Source: Madurella fahalii
Lineage: Eukaryota > Ascomycota > Sordariomycetes > Sordariales
Direction: 5' to 3'
Length of the DNA: 64,000 nt
NCBI GenBank assembly: GCA_029876055.1
Contig: CM056877.1
Span: forward strand, 2,542,001 to 2,606,000
The notes under the pieces are model-generated. The model did no database searches and had not been told where the DNA came from. It saw nothing but the letters and a program-made list of their open reading frames with translations. The translations under genes were made by a program, and so were the position numbers. Within the stretch, counting starts at the first letter, position 1; the number at the start of each line of letters is the position of its first letter. Positions 20,143 to 30,779 of this stretch are shown here, one piece after another.

Positions 20143-22713
20143 CTATCTCGAAAGCACCCCCCGGACGACGCCCTTCAACAGCGGCTTCCCCTCAACCAAC
20201 AAGTCCCCGATCCCCGTCCCCTCCCCGCTGCCCTGCTCGAGCCACCGCGCAAGCAGATCGTTGCTCTCCTTGGGCTTGACCGAGTCGTCGCGCGTGCCGA
20301 CGGTGATGTGGGCCACGCGGTTGACGCACTCCCACTTAGGCCTGGGCGGGTGCTGCTGCTGCTGGTGGTGGTGGTGGGGGTCTGGGGCGTCGACGTCGTC
20401 GTCGGAGGTGGGGATGAGGCGTACAACGATGGCCATGAGGCGGTCGTCGAAGACGACGCGCTCGAGCTGCACGCCGAGGTCGCCGAGCTTGCCGTCCGGG
20501 TGGATGGCGCCGTCCGTGTCCTGCAGGAACGTGTACCGCTGCCAGAGGTCCGGGTATTCCTTGGCCGAGGCGCGGTGCATCAGCGTGACGTGGAACTTGG
20601 GCTGCACGCGCCGGGTGCCCTGGAGCTGCTTGAAGAAGCGGGACTGGGCGGGCGGGAGGGGCGGCGAAAAGGTCTTCTCGAGGGCGGCGAGGACGTCCCG
20701 AGTGGGTACGTCGACTGACATGTACTCGAGGCCTTTCTTCTTTTTGGATTTGTCGGCGGCCTGCTGCTGCTGCAGGTGCTGCTGGTCTTGTCCTTTGGCG
20801 GCCTTCTTGTTCTTAGAGCGGTCGGGGATGGTGTGTCGCAGATCGGGCTGGTAGCCTTCCAGAGCAGCCTTGATGGCTGCATCCATGGCTTCGGCCGGGG
20901 GAATGCTGGGCATGAAATTGGGATACAGACTGTGCAGCTCCCTGATGATGATCTCCAGGTTCTCTCGGCTTCCTCTGGTAGGATCCAGGTCAATCACGGC
21001 GTCAAAACCGGCATCGGGTTCCCGCTCTGGGTCGCAGGGCTCGAAGCGCTGGATGAAGCCCTCCATGATTCCCACCACCTTGTTCATGTCTGTAGCGGCC
21101 TGGATGGTCTGGTGGTTGTCGCCCCGCGTGAGCACCCGGTCCTGGGTGACCTGACGGACAGTGTCAATATCATTGTGGACAAAATGGAGTGCGACCAGTC
21201 TGGCACCAGTATGCTGGAGTTTAACATCTGTGATCAGTTGCTTGCGCTCATGCTTCTGAGCGTTATTTCTATCGGCAAACACAGCCGGAAGATCATCTAG
21301 CTGATCCAGAATGGCCTTGGTAAATCGAGGGGGCCGCTTCGGACCGGTGATGTTGTCGTTCTGGATGTGGCCCCAGCCGAATAGGCTGGTGAGTGCAAGA
21401 CCGATAGTGGTCTTTCCGCACCCAATTGTCGCAATCGGGACGAGTATTATGTCACGAGTTACCTCTGTGGCTGTCCCGCCTCCGTAGATATCTTCAAAGT
21501 TAGCTGCATCGGCGCCCTTGATGTTCTTGTACTCGAGGAAGTCGTTGCGCAGCTGGATGATACCGTGGTTTTGGTTGTAAAGCTTCGCCAGAGTCCGGTC
21601 GGCTTCCAGACGTTTCCGAGCGTAGAGAAGGTACTCCTCGGTGATCTTGACGTGCTTCCTGATCTTGGGCTGTCTACCCGCAATGATGGCCTTGGTGCAT
21701 TCCCGCCATTGCCGGTACATCAAGTATGGCTCCTCAAACTTGTACTTGAAGAACCAATCCTGATATGGCTTCACCTCTGGGTTGTGTGTCATCTTGCACC
21801 TAATGACGAAACCCTCGACGTCCCGGCCATCGTGTGCGCCTGTCTCAGCGACCTCCTCGAGAAAAGCCTTCACATCGTTGATGTCATCGATCAAGATCAG
21901 CCCGGTCTTGATGAAGCCCCAGTCCTCGGCGAACTTCTGGACGAGCGGGGAAGGATAAGTTATAAACTCGGGGACGTTGATGTTGATGCCGTGCAAGTAC
22001 AGACCGGCTTTATCGGGGCCATAGGCCAAAATGTGCTCCTCAAATTCGTCGTCGCAGAGCTCCGCGATGGCTGTGGCGTTCCGATTCCTCAACTCCCGCG
22101 CCAGGTCTTGCTTGGTCTTTCCGATGCGTTCCAGCTGCCTTTCGATATGCCTCTCGCCAACGCTGGCATGGCTGAGTTCGGCATCCCCACGATCCCCGGT
22201 CGAGTGCTTGCTGCAGACGAGCAGTGTATCGTCTTCAAGACCGCTGATGAAGATAATGCACCCGTTCTCCTTCAGCGTGAGCTCGTAAGGGCCTTTGGTC
22301 CTTGTCTTGATGTTCTCCCACTCTGTCTCGTGAACCTCGCCGGTGTTGAAAAACTTGTCGTAGCCGCGGACTGCGATTTCAGGAGTATCGTTCCGGGTTT
22401 TGGTAGTGAACAAGCCACGCGCGTAGGTGGGCAGATCACGCCGCTTGTAGTCCCAATCCTGAAACCGCCATGAGTCGACCTCCGCTCCAGTCGGCGACCC
22501 AGCCACTGCGTATTTAGTCTTCTTCACGCTGAACCCGCCGCTCTTCTTCCCCTTCTGGCAGCTGTCATTGAGGCCGCGAACCAGGGCGGCGACCTGCTGC
22601 GGATCCTGGCTGAGGTAGGGAACCTTCATGCCAACGGCATCTTTGGCATAATCTGTCGAGGCCTTGTACCTCGAAGCCAGCGCATTATCCAGGGTGGCTA
22701 TGGTTTCCTCCAT
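20143..22713 (-). CDS. TRL1: tRNA ligase Trl1 (ligase / kinase / cyclic phosphodiesterase)
   Basis: Joins tRNA exons after intron removal, and in fungi also ligates HAC1 mRNA in the unfolded protein response. Intronless, 856 aa from the ATG at 22713; a GTG 24 nt upstream was not used. The N-terminal adenylyltransferase domain has KENG with Lys148 in this numbering, the expected nucleotidyl-lysine. EGFVIRCK and KYKFEEPYL motifs follow. The central kinase has a P-loop (ATIGCGKTTIG) near residue 420. The C-terminal 2H phosphodiesterase shows both H-x-T motifs (KFHVTLMH and VAHITVGT). A Lys/Gln-rich linker separates kinase and CPD, and a His/Gln-rich insert (HHHHQQQQ) lies within the CPD. All three activities appear intact. 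Confidence 0.97.
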   Translation of the reverse strand: MEETIATLDNALASRYKASTDYAKDAVGMKVPYLSQDPQQVAALVRGLNDSCQKGKKSGGFSVKKTKYAVAGSPTGAEVDSWRFQDWDYKRRDLPTYARGLFTTKTRNDTPEIAVRGYDKFFNTGEVHETEWENIKTRTKGPYELTLKENGCIIFISGLEDDTLLVCSKHSTGDRGDAELSHASVGERHIERQLERIGKTKQDLARELRNRNATAIAELCDDEFEEHILAYGPDKAGLYLHGININVPEFITYPSPLVQKFAEDWGFIKTGLILIDDINDVKAFLEEVAETGAHDGRDVEGFVIRCKMTHNPEVKPYQDWFFKYKFEEPYLMYRQWRECTKAIIAGRQPKIRKHVKITEEYLLYARKRLEADRTLAKLYNQNHGIIQLRNDFLEYKNIKGADAANFEDIYGGGTATEVTRDIILVPIATIGCGKTTIGLALTSLFGWGHIQNDNITGPKRPPRFTKAILDQLDDLPAVFADRNNAQKHERKQLITDVKLQHTGARLVALHFVHNDIDTVRQVTQDRVLTRGDNHQTIQAATDMNKVVGIMEGFIQRFEPCDPEREPDAGFDAVIDLDPTRGSRENLEIIIRELHSLYPNFMPSIPPAEAMDAAIKAALEGYQPDLRHTIPDRSKNKKAAKGQDQQHLQQQQAADKSKKKKGLEYMSVDVPTRDVLAALEKTFSPPLPPAQSRFFKQLQGTRRVQPKFHVTLMHRASAKEYPDLWQRYTFLQDTDGAIHPDGKLGDLGVQLERVVFDDRLMAIVVRLIPTSDDDVDAPDPHHHHQQQQHPPRPKWECVNRVAHITVGTRDDSVKPKESNDLLARWLEQGSGEGTGIGDLLVEGKPLLKGVVRGVLSR

Positions 22714-23610
22714 CGTATCTGTGTGTAGCGATTTCACGGCGGGGATGTTTGCTGTTGCGTGGAGTGACTGGGAGGTGAGGGGCGAAGCGGTTGGAGTGGA
22801 TACGGGGACCAGAGGCGAGAGGCCCAGGGGCGAGTTGGAGTATTGCGGTTGCCGCGCGGTTGCGGTGAACTGGTTTATGAAGGAGGGGGAAGGGTGAATT
22901 TGTGGATAGTTCTGGGTTGAGAGCAGAATCTAAGGGCGAGGTCCAAAGGTTCTTTAATCCGATAGAAACATAAAGGCAAGCGGGAAACAAGCCCCCAATA
23001 ACTGACCTAACCCAGGCAGCGGCAGCCACAGCTCTGAAAGTCGGCCAATGAGTCAACCATCATCCTTAGTTAGGTACGGAAAGCAGCCAAGTGCGGCGTG
23101 TAAGTCCCACAACCACTTGAATCAGCACTACAGGTAATCAAAATCCGTCCTCAAACAATCCCTAGTGTGGTCCTGGGCCATCTCACCGAAGAGTCAGAGT
23201 TTGTTTTGACCGCCGAGCCAACTGGCTCATTGACCTGAGCATGGACCTAGCCCACCGACATGTTTGGTCCGGGAGCATTTGCCTTGCAGTTCCCAACGTC
23301 ATGATTCTTGAGGCTCCCTAACCGCGCGTATTCTGGGCCGCGCACCTAGAAATCATCACCTCTGAATGTGTACTGTGCGAGCACCTACGTGATAGGTCAA
23401 GGTCTTTTGGCACCCGAAGCCGCGGCAGCAGAGCACCAAAATTCCATTCTGACAGGGGTAAAGTACAGAAGCGGTGGTGGGGCCCTTGCTCTTCGATCGA
23501 CCCCGCGCTGGTCAGAGCCCCGCCAAATATTTGTCGACGAAATTTCCAAACACAGGCTGCAAGTCCTTCCTAAGCAGGAAAACATTGTCAAGCAGCCCAG
23601 TCCTGCAGTA
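22714..23610. promoter_or_regulatory. divergent promoter tRNA ligase / ankyrin protein
   Basis: An 897-bp gap between divergent starts. The frame of the ankyrin gene is open further upstream to 23368, but that extension (CASTYVIGQ...) is not protein-like, so I treat it as promoter and 5' UTR. Confidence 0.45.
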
Positions 23611-24264
23611 ATGGCGCCAAATCCGTATCTCCTCGCCGCTGACAACCCGCCGGCCCTTTTGTCGCTCCTTCGTGAAGATCCCTCCCTAGCCAAGGGCCAA
23701 GACGAGCATGGCTATTCCCTCGTACATGCAGCGGCAAGTTACAACCATCTTGACCTTCTTCGGTCCTTGATCCGCGAATTCAAGGTCCCAGTTGATCTCA
23801 GAGACGAGGACGGCGAAACAGCACTCTTTGTCGTCGAGACTGTCGAGGCGGCGCGCGTCCTGGTCGAGGAGTTGGGGCTCGATATCAAAATACGAAATGC
23901 CGAGGGCCAGACAGCGAGAGAAAAGATCGAGGCCGACGAGGAGTGGCCGGCCGTTACTGGGTATCTTCGGGGCCGGGAGACCGGTTCCTCGGGTGCCAAT
24001 GGCACGGAAACGGGCAACACCTCGACGGTGACGGAACTCCCGCCCCTTCCCGAAGGGTTGAAGGTTATGATGGGAACAATGGACGAGGCAGAAGCTGGAG
24101 AGCAGCAACCGGATCCTGAATTCCGCCGGAGGATAGAGGAGTTTGCCGCGCGGGACGACTTCCAGACACCCGAGGGCCAAGCGGCGCTGCGGCAGTTGGT
24201 TGAAGATGCGATCGGCGGAGAAGGTTTAACGGAGGAGAGGAGTGTCCGGCCGAGGCAAGACTAA
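23611..24264 (+). CDS. small ankyrin-repeat protein
   Basis: 217 aa, intronless, starting at ATG 23611 (GTAATGG). The N-terminal half holds about three ankyrin units (DEHGYSLVHAAASYNHLDLL, DEDGETALFVVE, NAEGQTAREKIEADEEW). An acidic, Gly/Thr-rich linker and a C-terminal helical segment (DPEFRRRIEEFAARDDF) follow. It resembles the uncharacterised yeast YCR051W-type cytosolic/nuclear ankyrin protein. Its stop codon is only 19 bp from the convergent RPP40 stop, so the transcripts must overlap at their 3' ends. The function is unknown. Confidence 0.85.
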   Translation: MAPNPYLLAADNPPALLSLLREDPSLAKGQDEHGYSLVHAAASYNHLDLLRSLIREFKVPVDLRDEDGETALFVVETVEAARVLVEELGLDIKIRNAEGQTAREKIEADEEWPAVTGYLRGRETGSSGANGTETGNTSTVTELPPLPEGLKVMMGTMDEAEAGEQQPDPEFRRRIEEFAARDDFQTPEGQAALRQLVEDAIGGEGLTEERSVRPRQD

Positions 24265-24283
24265 TGTCTTCTTGACTCCGAAC

Positions 24284-25618
24284 TCATTCATGCGCCTTAA
24301 TCTCCCACATGAGATACTCCCCTGACGAATCCGGTGGACGGAGCATCGTGCATTCGGAGTTGTGCCCTGCCAAACCTTTCGAAAATGTTGTCGTGCTGAA
24401 TGCGAACCATGTCCGGGACGGAAGAGCCGCGATGATATCGATCAATGTCTGCCGGGACCACGACGGCGCAAGGAAGCCTTGCCAGGTGATTTTGCAAATC
24501 TTGACCTGCCGCTCACCGCCGTCAGGAACCTGGTACCGGGAGAGGTATGGGTCTATCCCATCGCCCATCTCGATGCGAGGACTTTGAAGCCGAGCAAGGG
24601 ATAGCCACTCATATAAACTCGTTGAGAAGTCGGCAAAGTCTTCCCTAGCAGTTGCTGCGATGGACTCGATGGTCGGTTTGAGGGCGGGCATATTGACATC
24701 CATGTCTTTCACAACGCCGGGGGCACATGTGTAGTTAATAGGGAAGTGCTGCGAGAGCGGATCCGGGTCAGGGGCTGCAAGAGACGTTAGTCGTGAAACG
24801 CAGCATTAATTGAAGGGTCCCTACTTGCAGAGGAGATATTGCAGAATAGCCAAGTGATAGGCGCAGCAAGCGCATTTTTACTGGCATAAATTAATCTGTC
24901 AAACCCCTTCTTCCCCGGAAACATTGATGGGCTCGTGAGATCAAACTCGACAACTAGCACAGTCAGAACACCGGCTACCAGACACTGAGGGACCGGGAAA
25001 CAAACACCAACGAGACTTCAGGCCGCGCTTCCCCTTGACTCCGTGGGGTTTGCCTACAAGCCCTGCTCGCTCATATGCTTCCTTGTCCAGGAGCATTGTA
25101 AGCATACCGCTTTTCAGTGAAAAAGCGTTGTCAATCCCTCTCCGACCTTCCGACAACATCATGATGTCTCCTGCTCCACGTTAGCGAGCCTCTATACGTG
25201 CCAGGGTCAGGCCGTGGGCTACATACCTTTTTTGACGTACTCGGTGAAAAAGCCACCAGAGAGGATATCGTGCAATGACATGACCACTCTCTTGAACTCA
25301 GGGGCTGGTCGGTCCCTGACAAGCTGCTCCCAGGCTATGCCAAACACATCTTGGGGAATAAGCAGATCAACCTGCAACAGCAATCAGCATTAATCCCCCG
25401 GAAACCAACGTATTTGGCTAAGTTGAAGTAAAAAGAATAAGCTGAAGCCAGATCTAGAGCGGGTCTGCACGTACTCGATGGACAAAGTCTTGGCTTGCAA
25501 GTGTCGTCCACGGCTTCCCTCTCGATGGAGGTTGTTCTGGGTTCAAATGGCCCATAACCCCGTACGTGACATAACATTTAGAGGCTTGGTATACCGCTGG
25601 CGGAGTAAAGGTTAGCAT
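24284..25618 (-). CDS. RPP40: RNase P/MRP subunit Rpp40
   Basis: Protein subunit of RNase P (tRNA 5'-end maturation) and RNase MRP. The five-exon model is complement(24284..24774, 24825..24953, 25006..25170, 25227..25371, 25475..25618), 357 aa. Start MLTFTPPAVYQASKCYVTYG, then FVHR-VDLLIPQDVFGIAWEQL, GDIMMLSEGRRGIDNAFSLK, GLVGKPHGVKGKRGLKSRW, VEFDLTSPSMFPGKKGFDRL and a C-terminal WLSLARL/ITWQGF region; together these match fungal Rpp40. Introns are 50, 52, 56 and 103 nt. The 52-nt one uses an unusual GTTTGT donor, so one residue at that join is uncertain. It is divergent from TRM11, another tRNA-processing gene. Budding yeast lacks an obvious equivalent. Confidence 0.85.
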
Positions 25619-26058
25619 CGTGTTTTGGACTCGGATCTAGAAGTCGAATATTTGAGTCTGGGGTCTCCAGGCGCACATTGAACTTGCTGTGAAAGTTGAG
25701 TGGGCAACAAATTGCTTGGACAAAATCTAGCGGGAGCGAAAGAGGGTCTGGGAACGGGCAGGGTGTGTCTGTAGTAAGTACTGATCACCGATTGGCTGGT
25801 ATTCTACGTCCACCGAGCTAGCACCCTAGATTCGCACCACCGTGTACTCAGATCAAGCCCAATGCCACTTCCTGGGTCAAACAAACTTGAACCTTTCCAG
25901 TGAGTCAAGCAGGGCGTTGCACCCTCTGAACCTCACAAAGTCGGTCTTAGCCTTTTTCTTTTTTTTTTTCATGAGCAAGACAATGGTTGCGATAAGACGC
26001 TTGGTTCTGACAGTACAAGAAACTCACAGACCGACAAGGGTGAAACCCAGCAGAGAAG
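25619..26058. promoter_or_regulatory. divergent promoter RPP40 / TRM11
   Basis: A 440-bp gap between divergent starts of two tRNA-maturation genes. A T-rich tract (about 25949-25969) lies near the TRM11 side. Shared regulation is inferred from the arrangement only. Confidence 0.5.
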
Positions 26059-27684
26059 ATGGATTATCTTATTCGCTTTTCTCAGTCTCATGAGACATTC
26101 CGGCTGCCTGAGATCCAAGCCTTGGCCGTGATCGAAGGAATAGACTTGAGAGTTGTCTCTTACAGTCTAGAAGTAAGCAATTACCCCTTTGAGCTTTGAA
26201 CCAGCTCAGAATATGTCGAGCAACCACAGAAACCCGGGCCCCGGTGCCCCCGTTTTACCCCGCCCCCTGAACCAAGTCAACAATCCTAACCCCTCCTCCC
26301 GCTCTTATCCAGTCCCCCTTCTGCATCGTATCCCTCCCCTCCGCGGCGGCTGCCAAGCGCCTGATCCGCCGCTCGATCCTCGCCATGTCCATCCACGAGC
26401 TCTGGGGCGCCGGCGCGGACCTTGCCGCGGTGCACTCGCGGGTCCGCGCCGGCACGGCGCACCTCTGGCAGCAGTACATGACGTGCTCGTTCAAGTTCAC
26501 CATCGACTCGTACCAGGGCTCGCGCTCGGCCGAGGACAAGGTGGCCATCATCAACTCGTTCGCCTACCTCGGCTTCGCGGGCCCCATCAAGATGCGCGGC
26601 GCCGACGAGGAGTTCGTCCTCTTCGAGGACTGGGAGTTCAACTCGACCCCGCTGGGGATCCCCGACCCCAAGTATTACTACTTTGGGCGGTACTTGGGGT
26701 CCGGGGCGAGGGAGCTGCCTAAGAAGTTGGATCTGAAGAAGCGGCGGTATATCAGCACCACGTCCATGGATGCCGAGTTGGCGCTGGTGACTGCGAACTT
26801 GGCGCTCGCGGGGCCGGGCAAGATCATGTACGACCCGTTTGTGGGCACGGGAAGTTTCCCCGTGGCCTGCGCGCAGTTTGGGGCGCTGGCGTTCGGGAGT
26901 GATATTGATGGGCGGAGTATGAGGGGGGATGAGAAGAAGAGGACGTTGAGGGGGAATTTTGAGCAATATGGCCTGCTTGGCGGGCTAGGGGGAATGTTCA
27001 CAGCGGATCTGACAAACTCGCCGATCCGGCGGGTGCCTCTGCGGTATGACGGAGATGGAGTTACCGGGAGGGTGTTTGATGGGATTGTATGTGATCCGCC
27101 TTATGGGGTGAGAGAGGGGCTGCGAGTGCTGGGGGTGCGAGATCCGGAAAAGTCACCTTGGGTTATAACGAAGGGCAAGGAGATGTATAAGTGAGTGCTC
27201 GCTGTTTGGGATGATGCAAGGCGCCGTTTTGGACGAGCTAACGAACGACGACGGAACCAGGGATCCCGAATTCATCCCTCCCAGAAAGCCGTACAGCTTT
27301 CTCGCCATGTTAGATGGCATCCTGCAATTCTCGGCCGAGACGCTGGTGGACAATGGGCGACTCTCATTCTGGATGCCTACGGCGAACGACGAGCACCAAG
27401 AGATCCCCGTGCCAACACATCCGTATCTCGAGATGTTGTCCGTTTGCACACAAACTTTTAACAAATGTGCGTCACGCCCGGCGGGCCAACCACCTGTGTT
27501 TCCACATGTTTGTCATGTCTGACCAACGATAGGGTCGCGGAGGCTCATCACCTACCGCCGAATCCCCGACGCCGAAGTCGACGCCGAGGCTATGAAAACA
27601 CGAGAGGAGATGAAGCCGGTCGGGAAAACAGCTGACGAACTGAATCCATTCCGCAAGGCTTACTTCAACAAGTTTGAGGCGTAA
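26059..27684 (+). CDS. TRM11: tRNA (guanine-N2) methyltransferase Trm11
   Basis: Catalytic subunit (with Trm112) that forms m2G10 in tRNA. The model is join(26059..26172, 26313..27190, 27261..27466, 27533..27684), 449 aa. Exon 1 encodes MDYLIRFSQSHETFRLPEI and joins SPFCIVSLPSAAAAKRLIRR, the THUMP-like N-terminus. The methyltransferase domain has the SAM loop YDPFVGTGSFPVACAQFG and the catalytic DPPYG motif (CDPPYGVREGL). Introns of 140, 70 and 66 nt fit phase. The last exon gives KW-SRRLITYRRIPDAE and ends NKFEA. Exact length and motif order leave little doubt. Confidence 0.95.
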
Positions 27685-28094
27685 AGGAATACCTGGATAA
27701 TGTATCTTTAGATACCGGTTAAGCATAATACAACGAAACTGACGGATCCAACCCGATGCTCCTATCCGACTGACGGTTCCCTCTGACTGCGGCGAGTTGA
27801 CGATTCGCACCATGCCCATTGGGCTTGCCCACTTGTCATTCCCTTCTTCGCGGTCCATATAGCAATGCTTTGTGTTCCGTTCTGCCTTGTCTCTGCGGTG
27901 ATGATATCCCCTTCCCAAATAACACTATGCATTGCGCTGATGATATTCCAAAACGTATGAAGAAAGGTAAACTGTGGTGCGGTCAATACGACAGTATGAC
28001 CAAGTGATCTTTGCCCCTGCAGATGGCCGGGCTGTATGATTTCTCCTTTGCTTTGCAGGGGACTCGATTCGATAACGTGCGCCCCCAGTTCTCT
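27685..28094. other. convergent 3' region, no gene
   Basis: Lies between the TRM11 stop and the predicted Gid4 stop. No coding signal. It should hold both polyadenylation sites. Confidence 0.5.
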
Positions 28095-29453
28095 TCATCT
28101 GAACTCCATGGCGCCATAACACCCCTTGTCGTCGACGTGTTTTAATTCTAGTTGTTGAAATCCGTGGGGTTGTTAGCTTCGGTGAAGATTCCGGGGAAGG
28201 GTACGGTGGGGGTGTATTTGAACTCACTTCTCGCTCTTGCTGTGGAAATAGATCCCGCTCACCTCGCCCCGTACCTGGTTAAAGCAGATGTAGTAGAAGC
28301 CTTCGAAACTCGCCCCATTGATTGTCCGCACACGGTGGTCAGGGACTAGAAAATGTTCCTTCCAGCGCATGAAGATGTTCTCCCGTTGGGCCACGTCTCC
28401 GATAAGAATTTGTCCGCCCTTCCGAGCCTGCTTGGCAAATGGCCGGAAAGCCGTGAATTTGGCCCAATGCGAGAGATCAATCTTCTCCGTCGCCCCCCAA
28501 GACGGATGCTGGGTGATGAAGCCATATTTTGAGCCGATGATCTCGCCCTCAAAATATGTCGTCAGGGTGGGGTGGTCGTCGGTCAAGCCTGGTACGAGAA
28601 CACTGACAGTCAGCATGGAGGGCCCCGCTGAAGAACAAGACCCGGCTCAGGTTGTAAGGTGTGACCGACCTTGAATTCGCAGGTAGCCACACAGGAATGA
28701 TTCACGCAAATCCACATGCTTGATCTCGACTTCCACATCATACCGCTGCCGCTCTGACTGTTGTATCCCTTCAAACCGGCTTCCAGGCCGTAGATATGAC
28801 GATGGCGGCGTGGGTATAATCCTCATATGCGAATACTCGTTGCCCAGTCCGACCAACCCGCTGTCCTCCACCCACCGGGGGCCTTTTCCAACAGGGCCCC
28901 AAACGTCGACCTCGTGTATTTCTCCTACAACCTGCGAGAAACGCCCAGTTGTTTGTTGTCTCCTGCTCAATGCATCGCCAGACGATGTCCTCACTACTTC
29001 TCTGTTCCCAGCGACGACTGCGCTGCCGCCGCCAATCCCCCTTCGCGACGACACGTTACCCATGGTGAGCATGTCCTCATCCATATCTGTCCGCTTGTGG
29101 CTTTCATCGGCGCCATCTTGCGCAATCACCATCCCATCAGCCTCCCGCTCCTGCTCCTGCTCCATGTCCACATCACGGACGCTTTCTACCTCGGGTCTAG
29201 GAGACATGGTGACTGATCGCGATGTCACCAAGTCATTATTCACGTTCGGATTCGCTCGCGATTCCGAATCGGGGGAATACGCAGATGACTGGAGTGGACG
29301 CCAGCGCGACGGCGATTCGTGCGAGGCCGTCGCTTGTAGCTGGATTTGCGACGTTGATTCAAATGCCTGCTGTTCTTCAGGCTCGGGGCATGACGAGAAA
29401 GGAAAAGAGCGCGGCGACTGTGGATCCGGCGCGTTGGACGACGGCGTGGGCAT
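28095..29453 (-). CDS. GID4: Gid4/Vid24, substrate receptor of the GID ubiquitin ligase
   Basis: Recognises Pro/N-degron substrates such as gluconeogenic enzymes for the GID (CTLH) E3 ligase. The model is complement(28095..28161, 28228..28588, 28670..29453), 403 aa. About 240 disordered N-terminal residues precede the Vid24 beta-barrel: FLCGYLRIQG-LTDDHPTL, TYFEGEIIGSKYGF, MRWKEHFLVPDHRVRTINGA, SFEGFYYICFNQV. The last exon (FQQLELKHVDDKG... to EFR-stop) is typical of Gid4 ends. The first intron (81 nt, GTCGGT...ACCAG) is acceptable. The second (28162-28227) has a canonical GTGAGT donor and GCTAAC branch. The only frame-consistent acceptor reads CGG instead of YAG, so this site is either noncanonical, mutated or mis-sequenced. 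Confidence 0.88.
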
Positions 29454-30779
29454 GACAACTGTGCTTTAAGCGATGACGAACGATATCGGCAACCAAGGTA
29501 TTGGAGGTGCTTCAAAGGTGGAACCGATTTAATCGAGCTGAAGCCGGTGCGATGGAGGCGGAACCAAGGGAATTCCTGCCCGGGTCACGTAGGAATCTAG
29601 ACCGGTCCGGGAGCCGCGCCGCAACGAGCAAAATGGATTTTATAGGGGCTACCAACCCCGTGTTGCGCGACGGGCCGCGATGTATGGGGACAACCGCCGG
29701 CAAACCGCCGTTCAGCCCAAGGAAGCACGAGCTTGAGTGGAGGACGGTCCGCTGTTGGTCTCGTGGGTCGTTATAGAGTGGTTTGGGGTTGGAGCTCCAG
29801 CCAAGCGGCATGGAGCAGACAAGTTCGCGGGGGTCGGCGGATGGGCACGGGCGCTCCGTTCCGTGGGGCGGCACTCGGCAGGGCAGAGATGTGATTCTAG
29901 ATGTGTTTGTCGCAGTGGATGAAAATGAGTGATCGTGGCCGAGAGTGCTTGCAAACTCAACACTCGAGGTATCAGATGGCAGGACTCGGGAGGTTAAGCA
30001 ATGACGACGTCTGGATTGGGTGATCGTCCCATCGCATGCCCACAGCATGCTCCAGGGACCTTTTCAGACCGCAAACTGTCCTGGGTCTTGGCATTGGCGA
30101 CATGCGCATTTACCTTACATAACCTCCAAGCCCGGGAGTTTCTTGACCCTTGTGGTCGTGTCAACTCATCCGCCACGCTTGGACGTGCGGTTGAACTTCC
30201 ATCATTCGCTTCTCTCGGAACCTGATGCGACGGAAAACACATTCGTCACGCCTGTTCTACCCCACTGACATCACAAAAAGTCAAATGTCTGTGCTTCCCA
30301 CCCAACAGTCAATAGACGCACTGTAGCACTGTCGCACCCCAACCAGCATGCAGTATCACAGATGTTCACAAGTGATTGGCTTCTAAAAAGACGTCTCATG
30401 TCGGACTACTAAGCACTAAGCCCCATCCAAGGTCGCGAGCATAATGGTAAGCTGCCAATCGCGTCCATGTAGGTATTCCCGCGGCCGTCGGCCGGCCTCC
30501 GGCATAGTTACCGGACCATCTCTCGTTCTTCGTCCAATTCGGTGACCGTCGTTGCCGTGACTGTTCGGCGGTGTCCGGCACACACCGGGCCGAAGAACAA
30601 TATCGTCAAAATATCCCGCCAACCGTTTTGGCGCATGGGGATCTCTAGTATCTTTGTGGTACAGAGCAAACGCTCTCGGATTGTTTCTCCGTCCCCGCAA
30701 GTCCGAGGTGTCTCCGAGTGCCGGCCCGTTGTTTCGCCTAGGAGCGGGCAAGGTTCACCGGCGTGATATGGCTTCGTGA
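29454..30779. other. 1.3-kb intergenic region, no gene recognised
   Basis: Lies between the Gid4 start and the Mago stop, both on the minus strand. The frame at 30416-30751 (minus, 111 codons) has no recognisable motif. It presumably contains the Gid4 promoter. Confidence 0.45.

Noticed and set aside
21565..22473. 302-codon + strand ORF
   Set aside because: Antisense to the tRNA ligase coding region; produced by codon bias.
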